Below, piece by piece: positions 14,282-22,484 of a stretch of 24,516 bases of DNA. Under the pieces are notes generated by a model, which worked only from the letters and a program-made list of their open reading frames with translations, ran no database searches and was not told the origin of the DNA. The position numbers and the translations under genes are program-made. The stretch comes from JANQJA01 sp040880285 (GTDB lineage: Bacteria > Pseudomonadota > Gammaproteobacteria > Pseudomonadales > Azotimanducaceae): positions 1 to 24,516 of the forward strand of contig JBBDIT010000040.1 in the NCBI GenBank assembly GCA_040880285.1, given 5' to 3'. Within the stretch, counting starts at the first letter, position 1; every line of letters begins with the position of its first letter.

Positions 14282-15445
14282 ATGGATCCTGTGATGCATA
14301 CTTACGGTCGACTCGACGTCGCTTTTGAGAAAGGCGAAGGGGCATGGCTTATCGACGATCGCGGAAACCGCTACCTTGACGCACTTTCAGGACTCGGCGT
14401 CGTGGCATTGGGCCATGCCAATCCGGCAATCGCCGAGACCATTGCAAGGCAGTCCTCGACCCTTATACACACATCCAACCTGTACCGGATTCCGGCCCAG
14501 GAAGAGCTGGCAGCCCGGCTCGCCAGAGTATCCGGTATGGACAATATGTTCTTTGGCAATTCTGGCGCCGAAGCCAATGAGTGTGCGATCAAGATCAGCC
14601 GACTTTATGGCAAGCAAAAAGGGATAGAGAATCCGACCATCATCGTTACTGAATCGTCCTTCCATGGACGAACCCTGGCAACCTTGACGGCAACCGGGAG
14701 TCGGAAGGTACAAGCTGGCTTCGAACCACTGGTTAATGGCTTTGTCAGAGCACCGTTTGACGATATAGATGCCATTCGCCAGATCGCCAAAAACAGTAAT
14801 AATATCGTGGCGGTGATGTTGGAGCCAATTCAGGGCGAAGGCGGCATCCGTGTGCCCGATGAAAACTATCTCAAGGCGCTGCGCGACGTGTGTGATGAAC
14901 ACGACTGGTTTCTTGTACTGGACGAAGTGCAATCCGGCAATGGCCGTACGGGGACTTACTTTGCCTACCAGCAGGCAGGCATTTTGCCGGACCTGGTCAC
15001 CACCGCAAAAGGTCTGGGCAACGGTATGCCAATTGGCGTGTGCCTGGCGCGTGGCAAGGCAGCAGAAGTTTTCAAGCCAGGCAATCACGGCTCAACTTTT
15101 GGCGGCAATCCGCTGGCGTGCACCGTGGCCTCGCGCGTTATCAAAGAGATTGAAGATCATCATCTCTGCGATCGCGCTGCCGAACTCGGGACACACATGT
15201 TGGACAAGTTCAGGGAACGTCTCGAAGGACTCAATAACGTCAAAGACATCCGCGGCAAGGGATTGATGATCGGGATTGAACTCGATACCCCCTGCGGCGA
15301 GCTGGTTGGCCGCGCCCTCGAGAAAGGACTTTTAATCAACGTAACCGCGGACAAGGTAATCCGGCTGCTGCCGCCGCTCATCATTTCAGACGAAGAGGCA
15401 GATCGCATCTGCGACATCGTTTCAACGTTGATCGAGGAATTTTAA
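14282..15445 (+). CDS. argD: Acetylornithine-type class III aminotransferase
   Basis: PLP-dependent aminotransferase of the acetylornithine/succinyldiaminopimelate type, converting N-acetylglutamate semialdehyde to N-acetylornithine in arginine biosynthesis, or acting in the reverse catabolic direction. The 387-residue protein has the PLP lysine Lys243 (TTAKGLGNGMPIG), Asp214 in DEVQSGNGRTG, the SGAEANE phosphate-binding stretch and HGRTLATLTATG. Start choice: AAGGA at 14272-14276 lies five bases before ATG 14282; the directly preceding ATG at 14279 is only two bases away, and the open frame further upstream lacks homology. ArgD versus AstC or a related omega-aminotransferase cannot be fully separated by eye. 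argG elsewhere in the window fits an arginine role. Its stop codon overlaps that of the convergent 1364-residue gene. Confidence 0.9.
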   Translation: MDPVMHTYGRLDVAFEKGEGAWLIDDRGNRYLDALSGLGVVALGHANPAIAETIARQSSTLIHTSNLYRIPAQEELAARLARVSGMDNMFFGNSGAEANECAIKISRLYGKQKGIENPTIIVTESSFHGRTLATLTATGSRKVQAGFEPLVNGFVRAPFDDIDAIRQIAKNSNNIVAVMLEPIQGEGGIRVPDENYLKALRDVCDEHDWFLVLDEVQSGNGRTGTYFAYQQAGILPDLVTTAKGLGNGMPIGVCLARGKAAEVFKPGNHGSTFGGNPLACTVASRVIKEIEDHHLCDRAAELGTHMLDKFRERLEGLNNVKDIRGKGLMIGIELDTPCGELVGRALEKGLLINVTADKVIRLLPPLIISDEEADRICDIVSTLIEEF

Positions 15446-18400
15446 GGAATGAGATCAGTGATTGGTCGTTTACGCTCGACGCCGTAACCCTGGGCATAGT
15501 CGACGCCGATCTCCCGTAAAATTTCCAGAATTTCATCGTCCTCAACAAATTCGGCGATGGTTTTTTTACCCATGAAGTGGCCGATCTCATTAATGGATTT
15601 AACCACGGCGTAATCGTTGGGATTGTTCTTGATATCCTTCACGAAAATACCATCGATCTTCAGATAGTCGATCGGCAAGTTCCGCAGGTACGAATAGGAA
15701 GAGAGCCCTGTACCAAAATCATCCAGTGAAAATTTAACACCGATAACCTTGAGCCTTTCCATAAAATCGATTGCAGCATCCAGGCGATTAATCGCAGCCG
15801 TTTCGGTTATCTCAAAGCAGATTTTGGAAGTGGGCAGCCGGGTCTCATTGAATTGATCAAGCACGAACTCCATAAAGTCATCTTCATTGATCGAATTACC
15901 CGAAATATTGATCGAAAAGGGTCCCAGCGACTCCAGCTTGAGGATATTACTCGCGATAAATTTGAAGGAATTTTTGATGACCCAACGGTCAATGGCACCC
16001 ATCCGGTTATAGGTCTCTGCAGCAACAATGAAATCCTGTGGCGGCATGGGATTGTCATTCTGGTCCAGAACAGTAAGCAAAATCTCGTAGTGGACATCAC
16101 TTTTTGAATCTATATCGATCGGTACAATCTTCTGGCAATTGAGAATAAAGCGATCTTCCTTGATGGCACGGTCAATCTGAGATACAAACTCCATGACGTC
16201 GCGCCTGTGCTCCATCACCGAATCATCCGCTTCATATACCTGTATCCGATCACGCCCATCATCCTTTGCACTAAAACAGGCAGAATCGGCACCCCTTAAT
16301 ATACTGGTAACACTCTCTATATCCTTGTCCACATAGACGACACCGCAACTCACTGTCAAAGAATACGCGTGCCCCTCAAATTCGAAACGAAGCGCCCTGA
16401 TCGCATCGGCCAATTGTTTAATCACTGAAATACCTGATTCCTTCTCACAATTTTCAATCAGGAGCCCGAATTCATCTCCACCAAGCCGGGACAACACCAC
16501 ACTACCTTCGCTGAGCTTATCTTCCAGCAGTCTCGCCACCTGAATCAGAAGTTTGTCGCCAGCCTCGTGTCCAGCCGCGTTATTGACCACCTTGAATTGG
16601 TCAAGGTCCATGTACGCCACCAGGTGATGAGTGTCGTTTCGTTTCGTCAACCCCAGGACACGTTGGAGCTGGCGCTCAAACTCCTTGCGATTGATAAGGC
16701 CAGTCAATTCGTCGTGGGTTGCCTGGTGCGTCAGCTGGTTGTGCATATTCTGCAACATCTGGTGGGAGGCGCGATCCGTCAACGGGATGTCGGCCTCTTC
16801 CATGATTCTTGCCGTCCCCTCATGCAAACGGGTGGCGATTTCTTCCACCATCATCTCATGAGTCTTGACGCCGCGCCGATTGACAAATACATAGTTGGCA
16901 TGCTCCTCGTCATTCCAGGCCACAATAGCAATCTTGTCGTCAATCTTGCCGTCGTTAATCTCAAGCCACTCACCGACGTAAAGTTCCCCGGCACGTTCGA
17001 GCCAGCGTAGCCAATCAGAATCACTACTGTGTTCTGCCAGCAGCTGCTCGCGCCTTTGGTCCCTGGCACCCACATCGGCAAATCCGATGGTACTGGCGAC
17101 GGCTACTTCCGGCACTTCCACCATCGGCATCGCGGCGGTATCCGCACCTTCGAGGATAAACTTTCTGAGCGAATTCAAGAGCGGTGCACGCTGGCCCGGC
17201 TCGAACGCAATCGAGTCGAGGCCCTGCTCGATAGATCTGATCAACTCATCGGGCGGTAGATAGTCAGGCGATTGGTCCAGGTCTTCGACTTTCTGCAACT
17301 GCTTGAATACCTGTTCAAGCACCTGCACATGTCTCTTCCAGTCTGGACTGTCTTCGCCTTGCCGAAGGTGGGTATTGACCATAAGGTTACGCCAGCCCGG
17401 CACTAACAATTTAAGCAACACTTCCGGGACCTCTCGCCCGGACAACATGGTGTTCATTTCCTCCACCACAGCGCGCTGGGCGTTGACCAATGTCTGCTGA
17501 CCCTGACTGGCCTTGACGGTTCTTTGGACATTGCCGGTAAAAGTGCGCGACTGTCGCTCCACCAGCGGCTTGAGTTGCGTTAAGGCTTCATCGAAGATCG
17601 CCGGATTACTGTCGTAGTTCTGATTGATCTTCGCGACGATTTCGTCAACATTTCGTTTGACGCTACCAGACTCTGTGCCCCCCAGCTTCGCTAACTGGTT
17701 GATAACCTCAAGTGAGCCGTGGGGGTTTTCCGCATTGAGGAAGTCATCATTGGATGTAGCAACCTTGTCGAGCGTTAACTCAAGCTGTCGAATCCAGTCT
17801 TTGGCACTGCCGGATAACATGTTGTCACTTTCTATCGTATCGACGAGGCTCTCGACAACTCCAAGTCTCTCAAGAGACTGTGGCGGTATTCGCCTGGCAC
17901 GTCCACCGGCGGTGATCGATTCCTGCAATCGTCGCCGCACCGGCATCCGCTCACTTGAACCACTGACTTCCTGTTGCAAGGTAGTCAGCAGTTGCTGCAC
18001 TTCATCGAGTTGTACAAGCTCAACGTCGCCACTATCAAAATCCCCACCTGCCTCGACCTCACTTCGTCCCATCAGGTTACGAACCGTCGAATAGATACTG
18101 CTGATGGCCTCGCCAATGTCTCCGCGCCGGTTTTTTGGCGCGGCATCGGCATCCGGGGAAGCAGCCCCGGCACGTGCACCTGACGGTGTCACCGGCTCGA
18201 CAGCGCGATTGTCACGTCGAGTGTCCCGGTCTGCATTGCGCTTTTGTAACTGGGTCCGAAGGTCGGATATTTCCTTGTTGAGATCGATATCCTGTTCGGT
18301 TTCCGGTTCCGCGTCGTAAGGCTCTTCCTCTACCTGGCTGGATTGATCCACGCCCGCTACAGGCTCTTCCGTGGCGCTATCTTCCCTGGTCACGATCGCA

Positions 18401-19536
18401 GAAGGCACTATAAAGTCATCATTGATATCGGGAAACAGTCCGCTGTCTTCCAGCAACTTTGCGACCTGTAGATATAATTTTCGAAAAAGCGGGACAGCCT
18501 TGGCCTCAAAGCCGCTGTACACTTTCTGTCGCATCTCTTTGTTTAAATCCATCTTACGGATAGCATTGTCAAAAGCATGGCAGATGACCGCTGTACCGAG
18601 CGGATTGGCTTCATTGTGGCCCCAGGAATCAACCAGCATTCCGAGGCGTGGTTGGATTTCATTCAACTGTTTCTCGAACACACGCTCACTGCGCGAAATA
18701 ATATTGGCAACGGCCAGCCAATCCTCAAATTCATCCGTATTCACCAGCGATAGTTTGACCCGACTGGCTTGTTTGTCTTTTCGTTCTGCTTCGGCTGTCT
18801 TCCTGTCTTCCAGTAATTTCTTGAGGTTGCGGGGATTATCAATCTGGTCGAGCACCTCACCGGCGAACGACCGGCTCACTTCCTGCCTGGTCTTTTCCAG
18901 ATTTGACATGGCCGCAAAGTATTCACTTTGCTCCGCGTTGGTACGGGCATCACGCGCGAGAATGAGTAGCTGTTCATCCATATAGGAGAAGAACGCCGAA
19001 GTCATCTCCGGCAATACGCTGGCAACTTCCTTCCTCACACCGGCAATTATCTGGTACGCATCATCGGCAGCGATACCACCCTCGTCTTCCCGATCCTGTT
19101 CAGGCTTCACGGACTTTTGTTCCGCGCTGGCTGTCGAACCGCCCGGGCCCTCGCCGGCTTCAGATTTTTTTTCGCCAGCGTTGGCCGGATTACTTGCCAA
19201 GGGCTGGCTATTGGAATAATTGAGCAGCGCGCTCATGGCATCGTCATCAACGCCTGAGGGAAATGTAATCCCGACACCACTTTCCATGACGCGGATGATC
19301 TTTCCTTCGAGTCGAAAGTGCTGGTCTTTACCACTCGACGGTACCGAGAAGTGAATGCCTACCATTTCGCCCTGGGCAATGCCCGGCAGGGAACGTCGAC
19401 GATTGACATCCTGCTCGACCAGGAGCATGCCACCATCACAGAAATCCCGAATAGAACATAGCCAGGAACGTCCGACTCGCGGATGCACTAGCGCATTCAA
19501 GTTGATGGCGTACCGGGGACTTCTACGTTTATCCAT
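15442..19536 (-). CDS. PilZ-DUF1631-GGDEF-EAL cyclic-di-GMP protein
   Basis: Very large (1364-residue) multidomain signalling protein without membrane segments. Residues 1-105 form a PilZ-type c-di-GMP-binding domain with RRSPR (R4xxxR8) and DFCDGG at 31-36, a Cys variant of the DxSxxG motif. Roughly 155-905 is DUF1631, largely helical, broken by an acidic, low-complexity linker near 385-475. Residues 935-1100 are a GGDEF domain with intact SRLGGDEF (motif 1019-1023); the inhibitory RxxD site is replaced by EGSV. Residues 1115-1360 are an EAL domain reading YEILL instead of YEALL (catalytic Glu1151 kept), with SINISG, FEITET, DDFGTGLSS (Asp1272-1273), YLKIDG (Lys1293), AEFVED and AQGYG. Both catalytic domains may therefore be active. 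It lies 45 bp downstream of another diguanylate cyclase gene, likely one operon. Confidence 0.93.
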   Translation of the reverse strand: MDKRRSPRYAINLNALVHPRVGRSWLCSIRDFCDGGMLLVEQDVNRRRSLPGIAQGEMVGIHFSVPSSGKDQHFRLEGKIIRVMESGVGITFPSGVDDDAMSALLNYSNSQPLASNPANAGEKKSEAGEGPGGSTASAEQKSVKPEQDREDEGGIAADDAYQIIAGVRKEVASVLPEMTSAFFSYMDEQLLILARDARTNAEQSEYFAAMSNLEKTRQEVSRSFAGEVLDQIDNPRNLKKLLEDRKTAEAERKDKQASRVKLSLVNTDEFEDWLAVANIISRSERVFEKQLNEIQPRLGMLVDSWGHNEANPLGTAVICHAFDNAIRKMDLNKEMRQKVYSGFEAKAVPLFRKLYLQVAKLLEDSGLFPDINDDFIVPSAIVTREDSATEEPVAGVDQSSQVEEEPYDAEPETEQDIDLNKEISDLRTQLQKRNADRDTRRDNRAVEPVTPSGARAGAASPDADAAPKNRRGDIGEAISSIYSTVRNLMGRSEVEAGGDFDSGDVELVQLDEVQQLLTTLQQEVSGSSERMPVRRRLQESITAGGRARRIPPQSLERLGVVESLVDTIESDNMLSGSAKDWIRQLELTLDKVATSNDDFLNAENPHGSLEVINQLAKLGGTESGSVKRNVDEIVAKINQNYDSNPAIFDEALTQLKPLVERQSRTFTGNVQRTVKASQGQQTLVNAQRAVVEEMNTMLSGREVPEVLLKLLVPGWRNLMVNTHLRQGEDSPDWKRHVQVLEQVFKQLQKVEDLDQSPDYLPPDELIRSIEQGLDSIAFEPGQRAPLLNSLRKFILEGADTAAMPMVEVPEVAVASTIGFADVGARDQRREQLLAEHSSDSDWLRWLERAGELYVGEWLEINDGKIDDKIAIVAWNDEEHANYVFVNRRGVKTHEMMVEEIATRLHEGTARIMEEADIPLTDRASHQMLQNMHNQLTHQATHDELTGLINRKEFERQLQRVLGLTKRNDTHHLVAYMDLDQFKVVNNAAGHEAGDKLLIQVARLLEDKLSEGSVVLSRLGGDEFGLLIENCEKESGISVIKQLADAIRALRFEFEGHAYSLTVSCGVVYVDKDIESVTSILRGADSACFSAKDDGRDRIQVYEADDSVMEHRRDVMEFVSQIDRAIKEDRFILNCQKIVPIDIDSKSDVHYEILLTVLDQNDNPMPPQDFIVAAETYNRMGAIDRWVIKNSFKFIASNILKLESLGPFSINISGNSINEDDFMEFVLDQFNETRLPTSKICFEITETAAINRLDAAIDFMERLKVIGVKFSLDDFGTGLSSYSYLRNLPIDYLKIDGIFVKDIKNNPNDYAVVKSINEIGHFMGKKTIAEFVEDDEILEILREIGVDYAQGYGVERKRPITDLIP

Positions 19537-19581
19537 GTGCTCGTCTTTATCTCACCAATCGATGACGGCAAGCCGCCGTGA

Positions 19582-20685
19582 TTACACTATCGATACATTC
19601 TGGTCTGAATCGGCGATTACAACTTTGTTACGGCCAGTTCTCTTGGCATCGTAAAGCGCTTTGTCGGCACGTTCCATCGTGGTTTCTACATCTTCCGCTG
19701 GTCTATAGCCGGTTACCCCTATTGAGGCGGTGATACGATATTGTGGCTCGATTGGGCTCACCTGCAAATCCTGTAGTCTTTCACTCAAGCGTTCAGTTGC
19801 CACTAAGGCATCCCTTTGACTCGTACCGCCCAACACCAGCACAAATTCTTCACCACCAATTCTCGCAACACAGTCGACCTCTCGTAACAGGTCGCTTGCG
19901 ATCTCAGCAAATGTGCGCAGGACATGGTCACCAGTGCTATGGCCAAACTTGTCATTCACACGTTTAAAAAAATCAAGGTCAACATAACAAATCGTGAAAC
20001 TGTAGTCCTTGCGACGATCGGCAATCGCTTTTTGTTGCGCCAATACTTCAAGTAGATGTCTGCGATTGTATACGCCCGTCAATTCATCTCGGACGGCCAA
20101 CTCGGAAATGCGACCAAGGGCTGTGGTTAGTTCTTCATTTTTGTTTATGAGTATATTTTCAATCATGGACATTTCAAACCGGTACAGGACCGGTCCAAAT
20201 ACCAACACGAGGCCGAAAGCGATCAATACAACAGCTTCGGTTATCCATGAAAGAGAGACAAACTGGGATTTGTAAAATACCGTCACGACATAGAGGCTGA
20301 GGCCATAGATGGCAAATATGGTCATCTCTTTTGTGGTCAATCGATTGGCACCGACTACGATCATTGCCAGTCCCGACAAAGCCACCAGCGGTTTCATCTC
20401 TTCCACAAAATAGGTTGTCATGACGACAATACTCACCGCCCAGATCATATGCCCAAGGGACATGTCTGGATCTTCGAGCTTCAGGTTCCACTCCATCATA
20501 ACGGCGACGATGAATGCGAGAAACCCCGCAGCAGCCAGGGATACGAGGGCAATAAACTGTATCGGCTCGATACTCAGGTAGCCGATCGACAATACGACCC
20601 AACACACGATCAGGTGCACAAAAATACCTACACCGGTTGTAGCGATGCGGTAGATCCGGGATTTCTGCTGGGTCGCTGTATCCAT
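19582..20685 (-). CDS. Membrane-anchored diguanylate cyclase (GGDEF)
   Basis: Synthesises cyclic-di-GMP from two GTP. The protein has about six predicted membrane helices over its first 170 residues with no recognised sensory domain, a short coiled stretch (NKNEELTTALGRISELAVRD), then a GGDEF domain. The active site is intact as ARIGGEEFVLVLGG (GGEEF at residues 277-281 from this start), with YVDLDFFKRVND for metal binding. A product-inhibition site RxxD (REVD, 268-271) is present, so feedback control by c-di-GMP is expected. Start is uncertain: ATG at 20685 has no clear ribosome site, whereas a TTG eight codons upstream (20709) has GGTGGGAA before it. It is transcribed toward the large PilZ-DUF1631-GGDEF-EAL gene 45 bp away and lies 128-150 bp downstream of glpK. 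Confidence 0.93.
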   Translation of the reverse strand: MDTATQQKSRIYRIATTGVGIFVHLIVCWVVLSIGYLSIEPIQFIALVSLAAAGFLAFIVAVMMEWNLKLEDPDMSLGHMIWAVSIVVMTTYFVEEMKPLVALSGLAMIVVGANRLTTKEMTIFAIYGLSLYVVTVFYKSQFVSLSWITEAVVLIAFGLVLVFGPVLYRFEMSMIENILINKNEELTTALGRISELAVRDELTGVYNRRHLLEVLAQQKAIADRRKDYSFTICYVDLDFFKRVNDKFGHSTGDHVLRTFAEIASDLLREVDCVARIGGEEFVLVLGGTSQRDALVATERLSERLQDLQVSPIEPQYRITASIGVTGYRPAEDVETTMERADKALYDAKRTGRNKVVIADSDQNVSIV

Positions 20686-20836
20686 GAAATTATTATTCGT
20701 CAAGCGCAAGTTCCCACCGATTCTGGCCTGTCCGGGCCGACACTTTTAGCACATGTCGAGCACCTGCATGTAAATCGATGTCGCTAATTTGTAAAGGCTT
20801 TGTAGTATTGAAACCGCGATCTGGAACTACTATCGG

Positions 20837-22318
20837 CTACCGGCTTCGAACCCTGGCAACGGCCTCCAGCCACCCGTTATACAGGTTTTTACTGTCTTTC
20901 TCAGCCATTTTTGGCTCGAATTTACGCTCCAGTCTCCACTTCGATGACAGGGTGGCCAGTGAATCGAACATGCCTACCTGCAGCCCGGCGAGATAGGCGG
21001 CACCCAGCGCGGTGGTTTCTGTAATACCGGGTCTGTCGACCGGAATTCTTACGATGTCAGCGAGGCTCTGGCACACCCAGTTATTCACGACCATCCCACC
21101 GTCTACCCGCAGCACCGTTGGTGCGGCACCATCATCGGTCATTGCGCGCATCAGATCGCGGGTCTGGTAACAGACAGATCGCAGGGTGGCGGTTACGATG
21201 TCGGCAATATCACTGTCACGGGTCAATCCGACAATGGCACCACGGGCATTGGCATCCCAATAGGGTGCGCCCAGGCCCGTAAACGCCGGGACCATATAGA
21301 CACCACCTGAATCCGGATTGGCCTCGGCCATTGCTTCGGTTTCGCCAGCATCGGCAATAAATTGCATCTGGTCTCGAATCCACTGTACCGCGGCACCAGC
21401 TATGAATATGCTCCCCTCCAGTCCATAGGTTACCTTGCCATGAAGGCGATAAGCGACGGTGGTCAACAATTTGTTGTCTGAAGTCACAGGGCTCTCACCG
21501 GTATTCATGATCACAAAACAGCCAGTACCGTAGGTGCTTTTGGTCATTCCCTGTTCAAAGCAGCACTGCCCGAATAATGCCGCCTGTTGGTCACCAGCGA
21601 TGCCGGCAATGGGTATTTCGGCATTGAGCAAGGAGTGCTCGGTGACTCCAAAGTCAGCCGCACAGTCCTCTACCTCCGGCAGCAGGCTCTCCGGGATCTC
21701 GAATTTAGCCAACAGGTCCTGGTCCCAGGCCTGGTCATGGATATTAAACAGCAGGGTTCTCGATGCGTTGGTTGCATCGGTCTTGTGAACCTTGCCACCC
21801 GTCAGGCGCCACAACAGGAAGCTATCGACTGTGCCGAATGCCAACTCACCTTTGATGGCTCGTTCACGCGCGCCTTCGACGTTATCGAGCAGCCATTTGA
21901 CTTTGGTGCCGGAGAAATACGGGTCCAGCAGCAAGCCGGTCTTTTCTGTCACGGTGGGTTCGTAGCCGTCATCGCGCAGAGATTCACAATAATCGGCAGT
22001 GCGCCGATCCTGCCAGACGATGGCTCGATGTATCGGTTTGCCGGTACTTCGATCCCAGAGGATCGTGGTTTCGCGCTGGTTGGTGATTCCGATCGCAGCC
22101 ACGTCTGTGGCGTCGATGCCAGCATTGGCAATGGCTTCCCCGATCACGGCAAGCGTGGTAGACCAGATTTCCTCAGGATCATGTTCAACCCACCCGCTGT
22201 TCGGGAAGTGCTGTCCAAACTCGCGTTGGGCAACGGCGACACTTTCGGATGCCTGGTTGAAAATTATCGCCCGGGAACTGGTGGTCCCCTGATCTATGGC
22301 CAGGATAAAACTGGGCAT
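20837..22318 (-). CDS. glpK: Glycerol kinase
   Basis: FGGY-family kinase that phosphorylates glycerol to sn-glycerol 3-phosphate using ATP. The start at 22318 gives 493 residues beginning MPSFILAIDQGTTSSRAI, the phosphate-1 loop of the family; a strong ribosome site (complement of 22321-22331, AAGGGGGAGAG) precedes it, so the longer open frame to 22405 is rejected. Other GlpK landmarks are GITNQRETTILWDRSTGKP, IVWQDRRTADYC, LLDPYFSGTKVKWLLDN, GIAGDQQAALFGQ, STYGTGCFVIMNTG, and RVDGGMVVNNWVCQSLAD near the adenine pocket. Length is close to the E. coli enzyme. No glpF or glpD lies in the window. It is divergent from the GH20 gene across 166 bp. Confidence 0.97.
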   Translation of the reverse strand: MPSFILAIDQGTTSSRAIIFNQASESVAVAQREFGQHFPNSGWVEHDPEEIWSTTLAVIGEAIANAGIDATDVAAIGITNQRETTILWDRSTGKPIHRAIVWQDRRTADYCESLRDDGYEPTVTEKTGLLLDPYFSGTKVKWLLDNVEGARERAIKGELAFGTVDSFLLWRLTGGKVHKTDATNASRTLLFNIHDQAWDQDLLAKFEIPESLLPEVEDCAADFGVTEHSLLNAEIPIAGIAGDQQAALFGQCCFEQGMTKSTYGTGCFVIMNTGESPVTSDNKLLTTVAYRLHGKVTYGLEGSIFIAGAAVQWIRDQMQFIADAGETEAMAEANPDSGGVYMVPAFTGLGAPYWDANARGAIVGLTRDSDIADIVTATLRSVCYQTRDLMRAMTDDGAAPTVLRVDGGMVVNNWVCQSLADIVRIPVDRPGITETTALGAAYLAGLQVGMFDSLATLSSKWRLERKFEPKMAEKDSKNLYNGWLEAVARVRSR

Positions 22319-22484
22319 GGCTCTCCCCCTTGCACGCAAAACAGTGATTATGCCTGTACTCATTGCCTGAAGGGAGCCTTGCCAGGCGATTTCAATCCGG
22401 GCCAATAGCGGGATTGTCCTTCCGAGGTGTCTTCTGTTTGAATGCGTCTGTTAGAGATCTCCTGTCAATGATTCGGTTCGACTG
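22319..22484. promoter_or_regulatory. Divergent glpK/GH20 intergenic region
   Basis: This 166-bp gap must contain promoters for both flanking genes. On the minus strand a consensus-like TTGACA occurs (complement of 22463-22468), but no good -10 box follows at the normal spacing, so a sigma-70 promoter for glpK is only suggested. No clear operator palindrome was recognised. Confidence 0.3.

Noticed and set aside
19537..19581. Terminator between the two cyclic-di-GMP genes
   Set aside because: The 45-bp gap shows no stem followed by a T run on the minus strand, so an operon is the simpler reading.
21587..22408. 273-codon open frame antisense to glpK
   Set aside because: It lies opposite well-conserved glpK sequence and has no recognisable domain; it reflects codon bias on the opposite strand.
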